Assembly (NCBI GenBank): GCA_903853385.1
Contig: CAINTJ010000023.1
Coordinates: forward strand, 1-47,656
DNA from: an uncultured Gammaproteobacteria bacterium
GTDB taxonomy: Bacteria > Pseudomonadota > Gammaproteobacteria > Pseudomonadales > Pseudohongiellaceae
Direction of reading: 5' to 3'
DNA: 47,656 nucleotides
Made by a program: the position numbers and the translations under genes. Of this stretch, positions 24,611 through 33,362 are shown piece after piece. The notes under the pieces are model-generated. The model saw nothing but the letters and a program-made list of their open reading frames with translations. It was not told where the DNA came from and made no database searches. Position 1 is the stretch's first letter. Each line of letters opens with the position of its first letter.

Positions 24611-25537
24611 ATGAATAAACGCAGAGAACTATTGAAAGCCCTCGGCCTGGCCCCCGTGATGATCGCGCTTGCTTCGAATCTGCAGGCAGCCACGGCGGCG
24701 GCCTTGACGAAGGTAGACCTGGGCAACGGGATCTCGTTGTTGCAGGGTGCCGGCACTAATGTGGTAGTGGCAGAAGGGCCCGATGGTGTCGTCATTATCA
24801 ATGGCGGCAGTCAGGACAAGGCCGAGGCCTTGCTGGCTGAAATCAAACGTCTCACTAACAACAAACCTGTCAAAGCGCTGTTCAACACCAACTGGCGGCC
24901 CGAGCACCTCGGCCTTAATTACCTGCTGGGCGCTACTGGCACTGCGATTTACGCACACGAAAACACCCGGCTCTGGCAGAGCGCCGATTTCTATGTGGAA
25001 TGGCAGGATGTGCAGCACAAGCCGATGCCGAAACAGGCGCAGGCCAACAAGACTTTCTACCAGAGCGGCATCATGAAATTCGGCGATGAAACCATCGAAT
25101 ACGGTTTCGTGAGCCAGGCCAATACCGACGGCGACATCTATGTGCGCTTTACCAAGGCCGATGTGTTGGTGGTGGGCGACATGCTCAACCCTGACGGCTA
25201 TGTGCTGCTCGACTATGTCACCGGTGGCTGGATCGCCGGCGCGCAGAAGTCTACCGCCAAACTGCTGGAGCTGTGCAGCGACCAGACCAAAGTGGTCGCC
25301 TCCACTGGCGGCGTGCTTGGCAAAGCGGCGCTGCAGGAACAGGCCGCGCTGCTGACCGTTGCCTATGATGCCGTTTCCAAGGCCTTTCAAGGTGGACGCA
25401 GTCTGGAAGAATTCAAGCAGGCCGATCCGATGAAGGATTACCGTGCACGCTACGGCAATCCTGATCTGTTCCTGGCCTTGCTCTACCGTGGCACCTGGTA
25501 TCACGTTCCGGGCCGTGCTGTTCGTAATGTAGTGTAA
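24611..25537 (+). CDS. Metallo-beta-lactamase-fold protein with degenerate metal site
   Basis: A 308-residue exported protein: the N-terminus has a basic NKRRELLK followed by a hydrophobic stretch to about residue 28, like a Sec or Tat signal. The MBL-fold core is clear (VVAEGPDGVVIINGG, later DVLVVGDML), but the metal motif HxHxDH is replaced by N94-W-R96-P-E98-H99. So the first two His and the Asp are lost and only the last His remains. Related secreted MBL-fold proteins keep the two His residues in a form close to HWHPEQ. It is probably no longer a two-zinc hydrolase. The ATG at 24611 is preferred to a TTG at 24563. It heads the DUF1592-DUF1552-ankyrin operon. Confidence 0.75.
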   Translation: MNKRRELLKALGLAPVMIALASNLQAATAAALTKVDLGNGISLLQGAGTNVVVAEGPDGVVIINGGSQDKAEALLAEIKRLTNNKPVKALFNTNWRPEHLGLNYLLGATGTAIYAHENTRLWQSADFYVEWQDVQHKPMPKQAQANKTFYQSGIMKFGDETIEYGFVSQANTDGDIYVRFTKADVLVVGDMLNPDGYVLLDYVTGGWIAGAQKSTAKLLELCSDQTKVVASTGGVLGKAALQEQAALLTVAYDAVSKAFQGGRSLEEFKQADPMKDYRARYGNPDLFLALLYRGTWYHVPGRAVRNVV

Positions 25538-25565
25538 TGGCACGCAAGCAGTGGAGATGCCAATC

Positions 25566-28010
25566 ATGAATAACCAAAAGTTGAAAAATACAAAGATGAA
25601 TTCAACAAAAAAACTGTCGCTCGCGATCAGCGCACTCGGCCTGCTGGCTGTTGCCACAGCTGCCCCGGCACAAACCCTTGATTACAAGACTGCGTTGCAG
25701 GACATGAAAGCGCAGTGGAACACTGTGGAAACCTTTTGCACCAAGTGCCACAACCCGGATGACTTTGCCGGCGGTGTTGATTTCACTGCGTACACTGCGG
25801 AATCCGTGGTTGAGCATCCGGATGTGTTTGAGCGTGCGCTGAAAAAACTGCGCGGCAGCGTAATGCCGCCGCCCAGCCAGAAGCGGCCGAGCAAGGATGA
25901 GCGCTGGTCGCTGATCACGCGGCTGGAAAATACGCTTGACGCACACGCAGCCGAACATCCCGATCCGGGCCGTGTCGGCTTGCATCGTTTGAACCGTACC
26001 GAATACGTCAATGCTGTGTTCGATTTGACCGGTGTGAAGCTGGAAACCGAGCTGGCCTTGCCAAAAGATGACAACAGCGACGGCTTCGACAACATCGCCG
26101 GCGTGCTCAAGGTCTCACCTTCTTTTCTTGATCAATATATCGCAGCTGCACGCCAGGTTACCGAGAAAGCCGTAGGCACGCCCAATCCGCGCAATGACAC
26201 CGCCATTTATCGGGTCGACAGCTCGCACCAGGGTGCCCATGTTGATGGCTTGCCCCTGGGTACGCGCGGTGGCGTGCTGATCACGCATGAATTCCCGGTC
26301 GACGGCGATTACACCTTGACGATTCCGGGCATGGCCGGCGCCGGCTACACCCTGGGCATGGAATATCAGCATACTGTGGTGGTTACGCTGGATGGCAAGA
26401 AGATCTTCCAGCATGAAATCGGTGGCGGCGATGACCTGAAAAAGCTCGATCAGATCCAGGCGCCTGCCGTGGCTGAAATCAACGCACGGTTTAAGGACCT
26501 TCCCGTCACAGTAACTTCGGGCAAGCACAAGATCGGCGTTGCTTTTATCGCGCGCAGTTTTGCCGAGTCCGATGAATTCCTGCACAGCATGGATATGAAT
26601 CGCGGCATGGACCGCATTGCCCGCATGCAGCGAGTAGAGATCAAAGGCCCGCTCAAGACCAATGGCATCATCAACACCGAAAGCCGCCAGAAGGTAATGA
26701 TTTGTGAACCGAAAGCACCGGCCGAAGAACTGGATTGTGCGCGCCAGATTTTTGCCAGCCTTGCCAAGAAAGCCTTTCGCCGGCCGATTACGGATGGGGA
26801 TTTGACCGCTCCCTTGCGGTTCTATGCCGTGGGTCGCGAACAAGCCTCGTTCGATGCCGGCATCAAGAACGGCATGATGGCGATTCTGGCGAGTCCAAAA
26901 TTCCTCTATCGTGCCGAAATACCGAATGCCGGCAGCAAGCCAGGCTCGGTGGTGCCGCTTAACGAACTTGAACTGGCTTCACGCTTGTCGTTCTTCCTGT
27001 GGAGCACGATTCCCGATGGCGAGCTGCTCGATCTGGCGGCGCGCGGCGAATTGCGCAAAGGCGACAATCTGGAAAAACAGATCAACCGCATGATGGCCGA
27101 TCCCAAGTCCTCGGCTTTGGTGGACAACTTCGTGGCCGAGTGGCTGCGGCTGCGTGACCTCGAGCGCATCAATCCTGATTCGCAAATCTTTCCGAATTAC
27201 AAACCAGGCATCCTGATCGCGTTTCGCAAGGAAATCAGCTTGTTTGTCAGCGATCTGCTCAAGCGTGACGCTGATGTGCATGACCTGATGACTTCTGATG
27301 AAACCTTCCTCAATGAAGACCTGGCCCTGCATTACGGTCTTACTGATGTGAAGGGCAATAATTTCCGCAAAGTGAAACTGGCGCAGCCGGAGCGGCGCGG
27401 ATTGTTGGGCAAGGGCGGCGTGCAGATGGTGACGTCTTATGCCAACCGTACCACGCCGGTTATCCGCGGCGCCTTCATCATGGAAAATTTCCAGGGTGTC
27501 CCGCCCGCCAATCCACCGCAAAACGTACCGGCATTCCCGGAAACTCCGGAAGGCGCAGCAGTGGCGCAGACAGTGCGTGATCGTCTGGCGCATCATCGCA
27601 ACAATCCCGTGTGTGCCGGTTGCCACGACATCATGGATCCTTTGGGTCTGGCGCTGGAAAACTTCAACGCGATTGGTGAGTTCCGCATTCGCGACAGCGA
27701 TGCCGGCAACGTAGCGATCGATGCCAGTGGCCAATTGGCCGACGGCACCCCTTTGCATGGCATCAACGACTTGCGCAATTCACTGGTGGAAAGACCCGAC
27801 CAGTTTGCGCAAGTGTTTACCACCAAGTTGATGACCTATGCACTTGGTCGCGGCGTGGAAGCCAATGACATGCCAACGGTGCGTAATATCGTGCATCAGT
27901 CGGCCACCAGAAAATACAAATTGTCGTCGATCATCAAAGGCATTATTGAAAGCGACCAGTTCCAGAAAATAAGTGTTCCCGCTGAAGATTTGAAAGTGGG
28001 CAGCCTGTAA
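25566..28010 (+). CDS. DUF1592/DUF1588/DUF1585 haem-binding protein (planctomycete-cytochrome type)
   Basis: An 814-residue exported protein. After the signal peptide (to about residue 36) there is a haem-c motif CTKCH at 58-62 in a small cytochrome-like region with MPPPSQ as a likely axial region. It continues with the DUF1587-like HRLNRTEYVNAV stretch and the DUF1595/1592/1588/1585 series. A second CAGCH at 683-687 lies in the family motif followed by MDPLGLALENF. This domain set is frequent in planctomycetes and scattered proteobacteria, always beside a DUF1552 gene, as here (28 bases downstream). The electron donor or substrate is not established. I chose the ATG at 25566 because GGAG lies nine bases upstream; 25596 is also possible. 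Confidence 0.88.
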   Translation: MNNQKLKNTKMNSTKKLSLAISALGLLAVATAAPAQTLDYKTALQDMKAQWNTVETFCTKCHNPDDFAGGVDFTAYTAESVVEHPDVFERALKKLRGSVMPPPSQKRPSKDERWSLITRLENTLDAHAAEHPDPGRVGLHRLNRTEYVNAVFDLTGVKLETELALPKDDNSDGFDNIAGVLKVSPSFLDQYIAAARQVTEKAVGTPNPRNDTAIYRVDSSHQGAHVDGLPLGTRGGVLITHEFPVDGDYTLTIPGMAGAGYTLGMEYQHTVVVTLDGKKIFQHEIGGGDDLKKLDQIQAPAVAEINARFKDLPVTVTSGKHKIGVAFIARSFAESDEFLHSMDMNRGMDRIARMQRVEIKGPLKTNGIINTESRQKVMICEPKAPAEELDCARQIFASLAKKAFRRPITDGDLTAPLRFYAVGREQASFDAGIKNGMMAILASPKFLYRAEIPNAGSKPGSVVPLNELELASRLSFFLWSTIPDGELLDLAARGELRKGDNLEKQINRMMADPKSSALVDNFVAEWLRLRDLERINPDSQIFPNYKPGILIAFRKEISLFVSDLLKRDADVHDLMTSDETFLNEDLALHYGLTDVKGNNFRKVKLAQPERRGLLGKGGVQMVTSYANRTTPVIRGAFIMENFQGVPPANPPQNVPAFPETPEGAAVAQTVRDRLAHHRNNPVCAGCHDIMDPLGLALENFNAIGEFRIRDSDAGNVAIDASGQLADGTPLHGINDLRNSLVERPDQFAQVFTTKLMTYALGRGVEANDMPTVRNIVHQSATRKYKLSSIIKGIIESDQFQKISVPAEDLKVGSL

Positions 28011-28038
28011 CGCTACCGGCAGGTAGAGGAGAAACACC

Positions 28039-29358
28039 ATGTTTATTACCAAAAAACATCTGCATCGCCGCACATTTCTGCGCAGCGCACTGGCGACCAT
28101 CTCGCTGCCCTTGCTGGATGCCATGATTCCGGCCAGCACGGCGCTGGGCAAGACCGCCGCGGTTTCGCCGCCGCGTCTCGGATTCTTCTATTTCCCGCAT
28201 GGGGCGGTCATGGGTGGCTGGACCCCGGACAAAGTGGGCAAGGACTTTGATCTGAAAAAACTGTTGTTGCCACTCGACAAATACAAGTCGCATATGACCA
28301 TCGTGTCTAACATGGAAAACAAACGCGCCTACGGCCCGGTACATGCAATCACGCCCGGCACCTGGCTGAGTGGCGATGCACCACGTGTTAGCCATGAACC
28401 GTTCGGCGGCGTCACCATTGACCAGATAGCGGCACTGCACATCGGCCAGGATACGCCGATGCCTTCCATCGAAGTGTGCACCGAAACCAGTGGTGCTGCC
28501 GGGTCCTGTGATCGTGCCTACGGTTGCAGCTATGCAGGTACCATTTCGTTCCGCACCCCCACCACGCCGTTGCCGATGGAAAACAATCCTCGCAAATTGT
28601 TCCAGAGTTTGTTCGGAGTGGGTGACAACGCGGCCGAGCGCGACCGCCTCGGCAAACAAACGGCCAGCATTCTCGATTTGATGATGAGTGAGTCCTCTGA
28701 TCTTGCCAAACGCCTGGGTGCCGCAGATCGCTCCACGCTCAATGACTATCTGGAAACCGTGCGCGAAGTGGAACGCCGGGTCAAGAAAACCCAGGAACAT
28801 GATCTTTCACACATGCATATCCCGGATGCACCTCTGGGTATACCAACGGATTTTGATGCGCACCTGAATTTGCAGATGGATCTGATCCTGCTGGCTTATC
28901 AGGGCAACATCACCCGCATAGCCAACATGATGTTTGCCGCCGAAGTGAGCAACCAGACTTATAACCATGTAGGTGTGTCAGATGCCTTCCATCCGCTGTC
29001 CCATCACCAGAACGACCCGGCCAAGATGACGCGGTTGATGATCGTGCAGGAATACCACACCAAGGTATTCGCCAAGTTTGTCGACAAGCTGGCGGCGTTG
29101 CCGGACGGCGACAACGGCTCGATGCTCGACAATGCCATGCTGCTGTACGGCGGCAACATGAGCAATTCCAATGCGCATGACCATTGGCCACTGCCACTGT
29201 CCATCATCGGCAAGGCGGGCGGTCGTATCAAAGGCGGCCAGCACATCATGACAGCAGAGCGCACGCCGGTATCCAACCTGATGCTGACGATCCTCGACCG
29301 CGTTGGCGTCAAGCAGGATCAACTGGGTGACAGCACCGGCCTGATATCGGAAGTGTAA
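28039..29358 (+). CDS. Tat-exported DUF1552 protein
   Basis: A 439-residue protein with a twin-arginine signal (HRRTFLRS) and hydrophobic stretch up to about residue 37. The mature part matches DUF1552: PRLGFFYFPHGAVMGGW, the SMENxRA-type region, SPxD-like FRTP and LLYGGNMSNSNAHDHWPLP near the C-terminus. DUF1552 has an alkaline-phosphatase/sulfatase-like fold by general family knowledge, and the clustered His and Asp residues here could bind metal. It is invariably partnered with DUF1592 proteins, so the two likely work together in the periplasm. A GAGGAG ribosome site precedes the ATG. Confidence 0.9.
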   Translation: MFITKKHLHRRTFLRSALATISLPLLDAMIPASTALGKTAAVSPPRLGFFYFPHGAVMGGWTPDKVGKDFDLKKLLLPLDKYKSHMTIVSNMENKRAYGPVHAITPGTWLSGDAPRVSHEPFGGVTIDQIAALHIGQDTPMPSIEVCTETSGAAGSCDRAYGCSYAGTISFRTPTTPLPMENNPRKLFQSLFGVGDNAAERDRLGKQTASILDLMMSESSDLAKRLGAADRSTLNDYLETVREVERRVKKTQEHDLSHMHIPDAPLGIPTDFDAHLNLQMDLILLAYQGNITRIANMMFAAEVSNQTYNHVGVSDAFHPLSHHQNDPAKMTRLMIVQEYHTKVFAKFVDKLAALPDGDNGSMLDNAMLLYGGNMSNSNAHDHWPLPLSIIGKAGGRIKGGQHIMTAERTPVSNLMLTILDRVGVKQDQLGDSTGLISEV

Positions 29359-29406
29359 GCACGAATCCAGGCCGCGACACTGCGGCCATATATGAGAACA
29401 AAGTAC

Positions 29407-30912
29407 ATGAACGCAAAATTTGTCAGCAATGCACTCGCCAGCGCCGTAATCGCCGCGTTGCTCAGTAATGCTGCCCTGGCCGTAGACGGCAAAGAGCAGC
29501 AATTGCTGCAGCTGGCCAGCGCCGGCAATATGGCCGGCGCCATGGCGCTGTTGAGCAGTAAAACAGACGTTAACCAGTCGCAGGCCGACGGCACTACCGC
29601 GCTGCATTGGGCAGTTTATTACAGTGATGTTGAACTGGTGAAAAGACTGATCAAGCAGGGCGCTGATGCCAAGGCCAAAAACGAATTCGGCGCCACGCCG
29701 ATGTCGCAGGCGGCTACTGCCGGCAATGCCGATGTCATCCAGTTGTTGCTGGAAGCCGGTGTTAAAGCCGATGAACCCGGCCCCGACGACCAGACACCAC
29801 TGATGGTGATTGCCCGCACCCCCAATGTGAAAGCGGCAGAACTGCTGATCAAACAGGGTGCCAGCGTCAACGCAGTGGAAAAATGGCGCGGGCAGACTGC
29901 ACTGATGTGGGCGGCGGCGCAAAAGCAGCCAGCCATGGTGAAGCTGTTGATTGAAAAAGGAGCCAAGGTCAACGCCCGCTCCCTGCCCAACAACTGGGAA
30001 CGGCAGGTTACGGCTGAACCCCGTATGAAAATTCTGCCAGTGGGTGGTTTGACGCCGCTGCTCTATGCTGCGCGCGAAGGCTGCACTGAGTGTGTCGCGC
30101 AACTGATAAAGTCCGGTGCCGATCTCAACCTGCCCGATCCCGACGGCGTGACGCCACTGGTGATGGCGGGACTCAATGCGCGCTGGGATTCGATGAAATT
30201 ATTGCTGGAAGCCGGCGCCAATCCCGACAAATGGGATGTCTATGGCCGCAACCCGCTTTACATGGTGGCCGACTACAACACACTGCCACACGGGGGCCGT
30301 GCAGATCGCCTTTCGGAAGATTTGACAACACCATTGCAAGTAGCTGAACTCATCCTGGCCAAGGGTGGCAACGTCAACTTGCAGCTGAAACTGTTCCCGC
30401 CCTATCGGGCACTGGGTCCGGATCGTGGTGCCGACGGCTTGCTGAAAACCGGGGCCACTTCCTTGTTCCGCGCAGCGCGGGGTGGGGATGTAGCGATGAC
30501 TGAGCTCTTGCTCAAGCATAAAGTCCTGGTGGATCTGCCCAATGAAGACGGTGTGACGCCGCTGATCGTCGCAGCCGGCTATCGCGCCGGTGCCATTGAT
30601 ACCCGCGGCAAATTCCGCACCGAGAAACAGGCGATGGAAGTCACCAAGCGCTTGCTGGATGCCGGAGCCGATATCAACGCGGCAGAATCCTTTGGCCAGA
30701 CCGCTGCTTTCGGTGCCGCCACCAATGGTTGGAACAACATGGTGCAACTGCTGGCCGACCGCGGTGCTGATCTCAGCCATAAAGACAGTGGCGGCAAAAC
30801 CCCGCTGGATGCTGCCATGGGTAAAGCCGGCCAGTTTGGCCGGGGATCAGGGGGCGATCCGCATCCGGACACGGCGGCGCTGATCGAAAAGCTCACTGCA
30901 GCCAAAAAGTAA
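29407..30912 (+). CDS. Secreted ankyrin-repeat protein
   Basis: A 501-residue protein with a signal peptide (about residues 1-25, ending ALA). The rest is a continuous array of roughly ten ankyrin repeats, visible as repeated DGxTxLHWA, TPLxxA, LLxxGAxxN elements, with one longer insertion near residues 280-340. An upstream ATG at 29392 adds only five residues; I use 29407 because it begins the signal. It follows the DUF1552 gene by 48 bases and ends the operon. Ankyrin proteins of this kind commonly accompany DUF1592/DUF1552 pairs and probably hold the partners together in the periplasm (inference). Confidence 0.9.
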   Translation: MNAKFVSNALASAVIAALLSNAALAVDGKEQQLLQLASAGNMAGAMALLSSKTDVNQSQADGTTALHWAVYYSDVELVKRLIKQGADAKAKNEFGATPMSQAATAGNADVIQLLLEAGVKADEPGPDDQTPLMVIARTPNVKAAELLIKQGASVNAVEKWRGQTALMWAAAQKQPAMVKLLIEKGAKVNARSLPNNWERQVTAEPRMKILPVGGLTPLLYAAREGCTECVAQLIKSGADLNLPDPDGVTPLVMAGLNARWDSMKLLLEAGANPDKWDVYGRNPLYMVADYNTLPHGGRADRLSEDLTTPLQVAELILAKGGNVNLQLKLFPPYRALGPDRGADGLLKTGATSLFRAARGGDVAMTELLLKHKVLVDLPNEDGVTPLIVAAGYRAGAIDTRGKFRTEKQAMEVTKRLLDAGADINAAESFGQTAAFGAATNGWNNMVQLLADRGADLSHKDSGGKTPLDAAMGKAGQFGRGSGGDPHPDTAALIEKLTAAKK

Positions 30913-30942
30913 GCGGCGCCGGGTTCTTGCGCTAACACCAAT

Positions 30943-31010
30943 CGCTTGCGCTCCCCAGTCGTGCATCCGTCGCTGCCGCTCCTTCTTGGCACGACTGACT
31001 CGCCGCGATT
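30943..31010 (+). repeat. Dispersed intergenic hairpin repeat, copy 2
   Basis: CAGTCGTGC (30956-30964) pairs perfectly with GCACGACTG (30989-30997). The segment matches copy 1 at 22781-22849 in the opposite orientation, with a compensating T-A to C-G change in the stem. It lies between the ankyrin gene and the glycosylase gene. Confidence 0.85.
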
Positions 31011-31089
31011 GACGTTGCAGCAATGCCAAACGCTTACTTTTAACAATGACGCTGACACTGACTTCCCCGTTGGCGTTACACTAGCAATC

Positions 31090-31809
31090 ATGCTGCTTAC
31101 CCCATTCGCCAACATCGAAAAGCTTGCCAGCGAACGCAAGGGCGGCAAGGCTGCGCTCGAGAAACTGCTGGCTGAACACAAACCGCTCACCAGCAAGCAA
31201 CTCGCAGTTATTACTGACGACCGTTATCTGGCCACGATGACACGCTGTGTGTTCAATGCCGGTTTCAACTGGAAGGTGATCGAACACAAATGGCAAGGCT
31301 TTGAAGAGGCCTTTCATGGTTTCAATCCAAAAGGGCTGGCGCATCTGCCACCCCAGCAGTGGGATGCCTACACCAGCGACAAGCGCATCGTCCGTAACGC
31401 CATCAAGATCGGCGCCGTGCTCGACAATGCGCACTTTGTCTGGCGTACGGCAGAGCAACAAGGTTCATTTGCCAAAGTGTTTGCGCAGTGGCCAAGCGAT
31501 GATCAAATCGGGTTGATGGCCTGGCTGCACAAGGAGGGCGCACGACTGGGTGGCAATACCGCGATGTATTTCATCCGCTTCATGGGCAAAGACAGTTTCA
31601 TTCTCAGTGGCGATGTGATCGCCCGCCTGCAGGCGTCCGGTGTCGCCATCGCCGACAAACCCACCAGCAAGCGTGACCTCAAACAGGTGCAGGCAGCGTT
31701 CAATCAGTGGCATGAGCAAACCGGCTTTGGTTATACCCGGTTGTCGCGTATAGCCTCGATGTCGATCGGCAAGAACTACCAGGCGGCGCCCGGCATGGAA
31801 GAGGATTAA
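31090..31809 (+). CDS. 3-methyladenine DNA glycosylase I family protein
   Basis: A 239-residue cytoplasmic protein of the Tag family, which removes 3-methyladenine from DNA in base excision repair. The core aligns with Tag through AGFNWKVIEHK, FEEAFHGF, and RIVRNAIKIGAVLDNA. Two differences stand out. The position where E. coli Tag has its active-site glutamate, just before the AGLSW-like stretch, holds Cys (RCVFNAGFNW), and the N-terminal zinc-site residues are absent. It therefore belongs to a divergent branch whose activity is uncertain. The longer frame from 30946 runs through the hairpin repeat and is rejected; the ATG at 31090 has no obvious ribosome site. Confidence 0.75.
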   Translation: MLLTPFANIEKLASERKGGKAALEKLLAEHKPLTSKQLAVITDDRYLATMTRCVFNAGFNWKVIEHKWQGFEEAFHGFNPKGLAHLPPQQWDAYTSDKRIVRNAIKIGAVLDNAHFVWRTAEQQGSFAKVFAQWPSDDQIGLMAWLHKEGARLGGNTAMYFIRFMGKDSFILSGDVIARLQASGVAIADKPTSKRDLKQVQAAFNQWHEQTGFGYTRLSRIASMSIGKNYQAAPGMEED

Positions 31810-31884
31810 ACTGGCACAACTGTTCTAAACCCCCACCCTTTTCTGGTTTACTGCCCACTTTCCTAAACCTAGCTGAATACTGCC

Positions 31885-32280
31885 ATGACCAAATGCCCCT
31901 GTTGCAGCGGAAAAGATTTTGCTGACTGCTGCCAGCCCCACCTGCTGCTGAAGGTGAAACCTCTTTCTGCCCGCGCCATGGTGCGGGCCCGCTACTGTGC
32001 CTACGCACTCGGTGCCGGTACTTACCGGGATTTTCTGGTGCGCACCTGGCATCCGGGTACGCCGCAGAAGGTCAATGCTGCCGACCTGACCAACGACAAC
32101 CTGCAATGGACCGGGCTCGAGATTATCAGCGCTGAGCAAAAGGGTGAGGGTGCCCGGGTTGAGTTCAAGGCAACCTTCAACGACAGCGCGGGCAAGCTGC
32201 ATACCCATCATGAAATTTCGCTGTTCCGCCGCGAACAGGGCGTATGGCTCTATGTGGATGGGCGAGTCAGCGAGAGTTAA
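31885..32280 (+). CDS. ychJ: YchJ/UPF0225 family protein with SEC-C motif
   Basis: A 131-residue cytoplasmic protein. The N-terminal CPCCSG and CC at residues 4-16 form the SEC-C-type zinc motif, and the RARYCAYALG and TWHP stretches match the YchJ family, whose C-terminal part is NTF2-like. Function is unknown; the zinc motif is the same kind that ends SecA. Length is slightly shorter than E. coli YchJ. It sits 75 bases after the glycosylase gene on the same strand. Confidence 0.85.
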   Translation: MTKCPCCSGKDFADCCQPHLLLKVKPLSARAMVRARYCAYALGAGTYRDFLVRTWHPGTPQKVNAADLTNDNLQWTGLEIISAEQKGEGARVEFKATFNDSAGKLHTHHEISLFRREQGVWLYVDGRVSES

Positions 32281-32372
32281 GCGCCTTGATCGGGTGTCCT
32301 GTCTGCAACTGATCGGGATCGGCCTTGTGCAGCCCAGGGGTTAGGGCTGTAAATGGCGGTGCGGGCATCATC

Positions 32373-32858
32373 TCAGCTGCCGGCTCCCAAATCAGGCAAT
32401 GAAACCCTGGACTGCCGTCTTTTGTACAAGGCCCACACCATGATGGCGACCACAGTGATGTTCAAGGCAAAGGTGACGACACTCAACCAGCTGACGCGAA
32501 GAATCAGTTGGCCCACTTCGAAGGGGATATAGATGGCGCCACTGACCGCAGAAAGCACCTCGGCCCAGGCAGCTTCGCGGAACAAGCCGTAGGCTTCCAC
32601 GAAGCGAAGCATCGAGTAAGCCGCTGCGCCCAGCGCTATCAGATCCGCTCGCGTATTCTGCAAATCGGTTGCCGCAACAATGAAAATGCTCGGGTAATGC
32701 GCAGCCGGATTCAGATGAGCCTTCTCGACCAGATTAATGGCCAGTGTATGCAGGTCGTTGTGCAGCAGCAATAACAAACCAGAGGCAGCCGCCAATGCCA
32801 AACAACCCTTGAATGCTTCAAAGGCGGCTACAGCAAATATCGCATCGCGGGTTTTCAT
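32373..32858 (-). CDS. DUF2127 membrane protein
   Basis: A 161-residue integral membrane protein with about four hydrophobic segments (near 10-35, 70-90, 100-115 and 120-145). The opening AFEAFKGCLALAAASGLL and the later RFVEAYGLFREAAWAEVL with GAIYIPFEV match DUF2127. Function is unknown. It converges with ychJ (92-base gap, no hairpin with a T-run) and has no close partner on its strand. Confidence 0.85.
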   Translation of the reverse strand: MKTRDAIFAVAAFEAFKGCLALAAASGLLLLLHNDLHTLAINLVEKAHLNPAAHYPSIFIVAATDLQNTRADLIALGAAAYSMLRFVEAYGLFREAAWAEVLSAVSGAIYIPFEVGQLILRVSWLSVVTFALNITVVAIMVWALYKRRQSRVSLPDLGAGS

Positions 32859-32929
32859 TGGAAGGGGATCAGGAACTGTTGTCGATTAGAGTAGCATCAA
32901 GAGATGTATGTGAGCGGGACCTGCGGCAG

Positions 32930-32944
32930 CCGGCAAACTGCCGG
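32930..32944. other. Short perfect inverted repeat
   Basis: CCGGCA-AAC-TGCCGG, nine bases beyond the stop of the VF530-type gene on the minus strand. No T-run follows in either direction, so it is at best a weak terminator. Confidence 0.4.
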
Positions 32945-32952
32945 AATGCATG

Positions 32953-33195
32953 TTAAGCATTTTTCCATGGGCTCGGTATCGCAAATGTAGAAATATAAAG
33001 ATTTTCCACCTGGGTGCGGGCCCATGGGGTTTTTCGGAGAAATGCGAGGCTGGATTTCACCGAGGGATCATTTTTAAAACAGTTGATGCTGATTTTGCTG
33101 GCGAGTACTTCCCAACCGAAATGATCAACGAGCTTCACGACAATAGCCTCGAGGGTGAGTCCGTGCAAGGGGTTGTGGGGTTGAGCATTGCGCAT
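32953..33195 (-). CDS. VF530-type small DNA-binding-like protein (DUF2132)
   Basis: An 80-residue protein that is easily missed because a much longer shadow frame runs through it. Its own ATG at 33195 starts [15 protein letters not shown], then [15 protein letters not shown] and [13 protein letters not shown], followed by the VENLYI end of the domain. These match the VF530/DUF2132 family, small proteins with structural resemblance to SAP-like DNA-binding domains, whose cellular role is not settled. About 15 residues after the domain are poorly conserved. No good ribosome site is visible; the remnant VOC frame ends 41 bases upstream and may feed ribosomes to it. Confidence 0.8.
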   Translation of the reverse strand: MRNAQPHNPLHGLTLEAIVVKLVDHFGWEVLASKISINCFKNDPSVKSSLAFLRKTPWARTQVENLYISTFAIPSPWKNA

Positions 33196-33236
33196 GGAGA
33201 ATTCAGCCCGTTTTGACGGTTTGTTATGGAAGATGA

Positions 33237-33362
33237 TCACAAGTAGCAAATAAAGTTGAACTTGTTGCCATCGATATCCCGCAAATAGGCGGCATAGAGT
33301 GTCTCGCCTCGCAGCGAAGATGACTGCTTTACCCGTCCCTGCTTGCCGCAGACTTGAATCAT
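33237..33362 (-). pseudogene. 3' remnant of a VOC/glyoxalase-family gene
   Basis: A 41-codon frame whose last half reads [21 protein letters not shown], the conserved final strand and metal-ligand end of VOC (glyoxalase/bleomycin-resistance) proteins, then ends at a TGA. The rest of the about 130-residue domain is missing, replaced by rsmD. The ATG at 33362 overlaps the rsmD stop as ATGA, so the fragment could still be translated by coupling, but a fragment this short cannot form a VOC domain. I call it a deletion remnant. Confidence 0.65.

Noticed and set aside
28978-30102. Minus-strand frame of 374 codons opposite the DUF1552 and ankyrin genes
   Set aside because: It crosses the junction of two recognised genes on the other strand and has no domain signal or ribosome site.
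32950-33216. Plus-strand frame of 88 codons opposite the VF530-type gene
   Set aside because: The minus strand carries a recognised conserved domain at the same place; the plus-strand product has no family signal.
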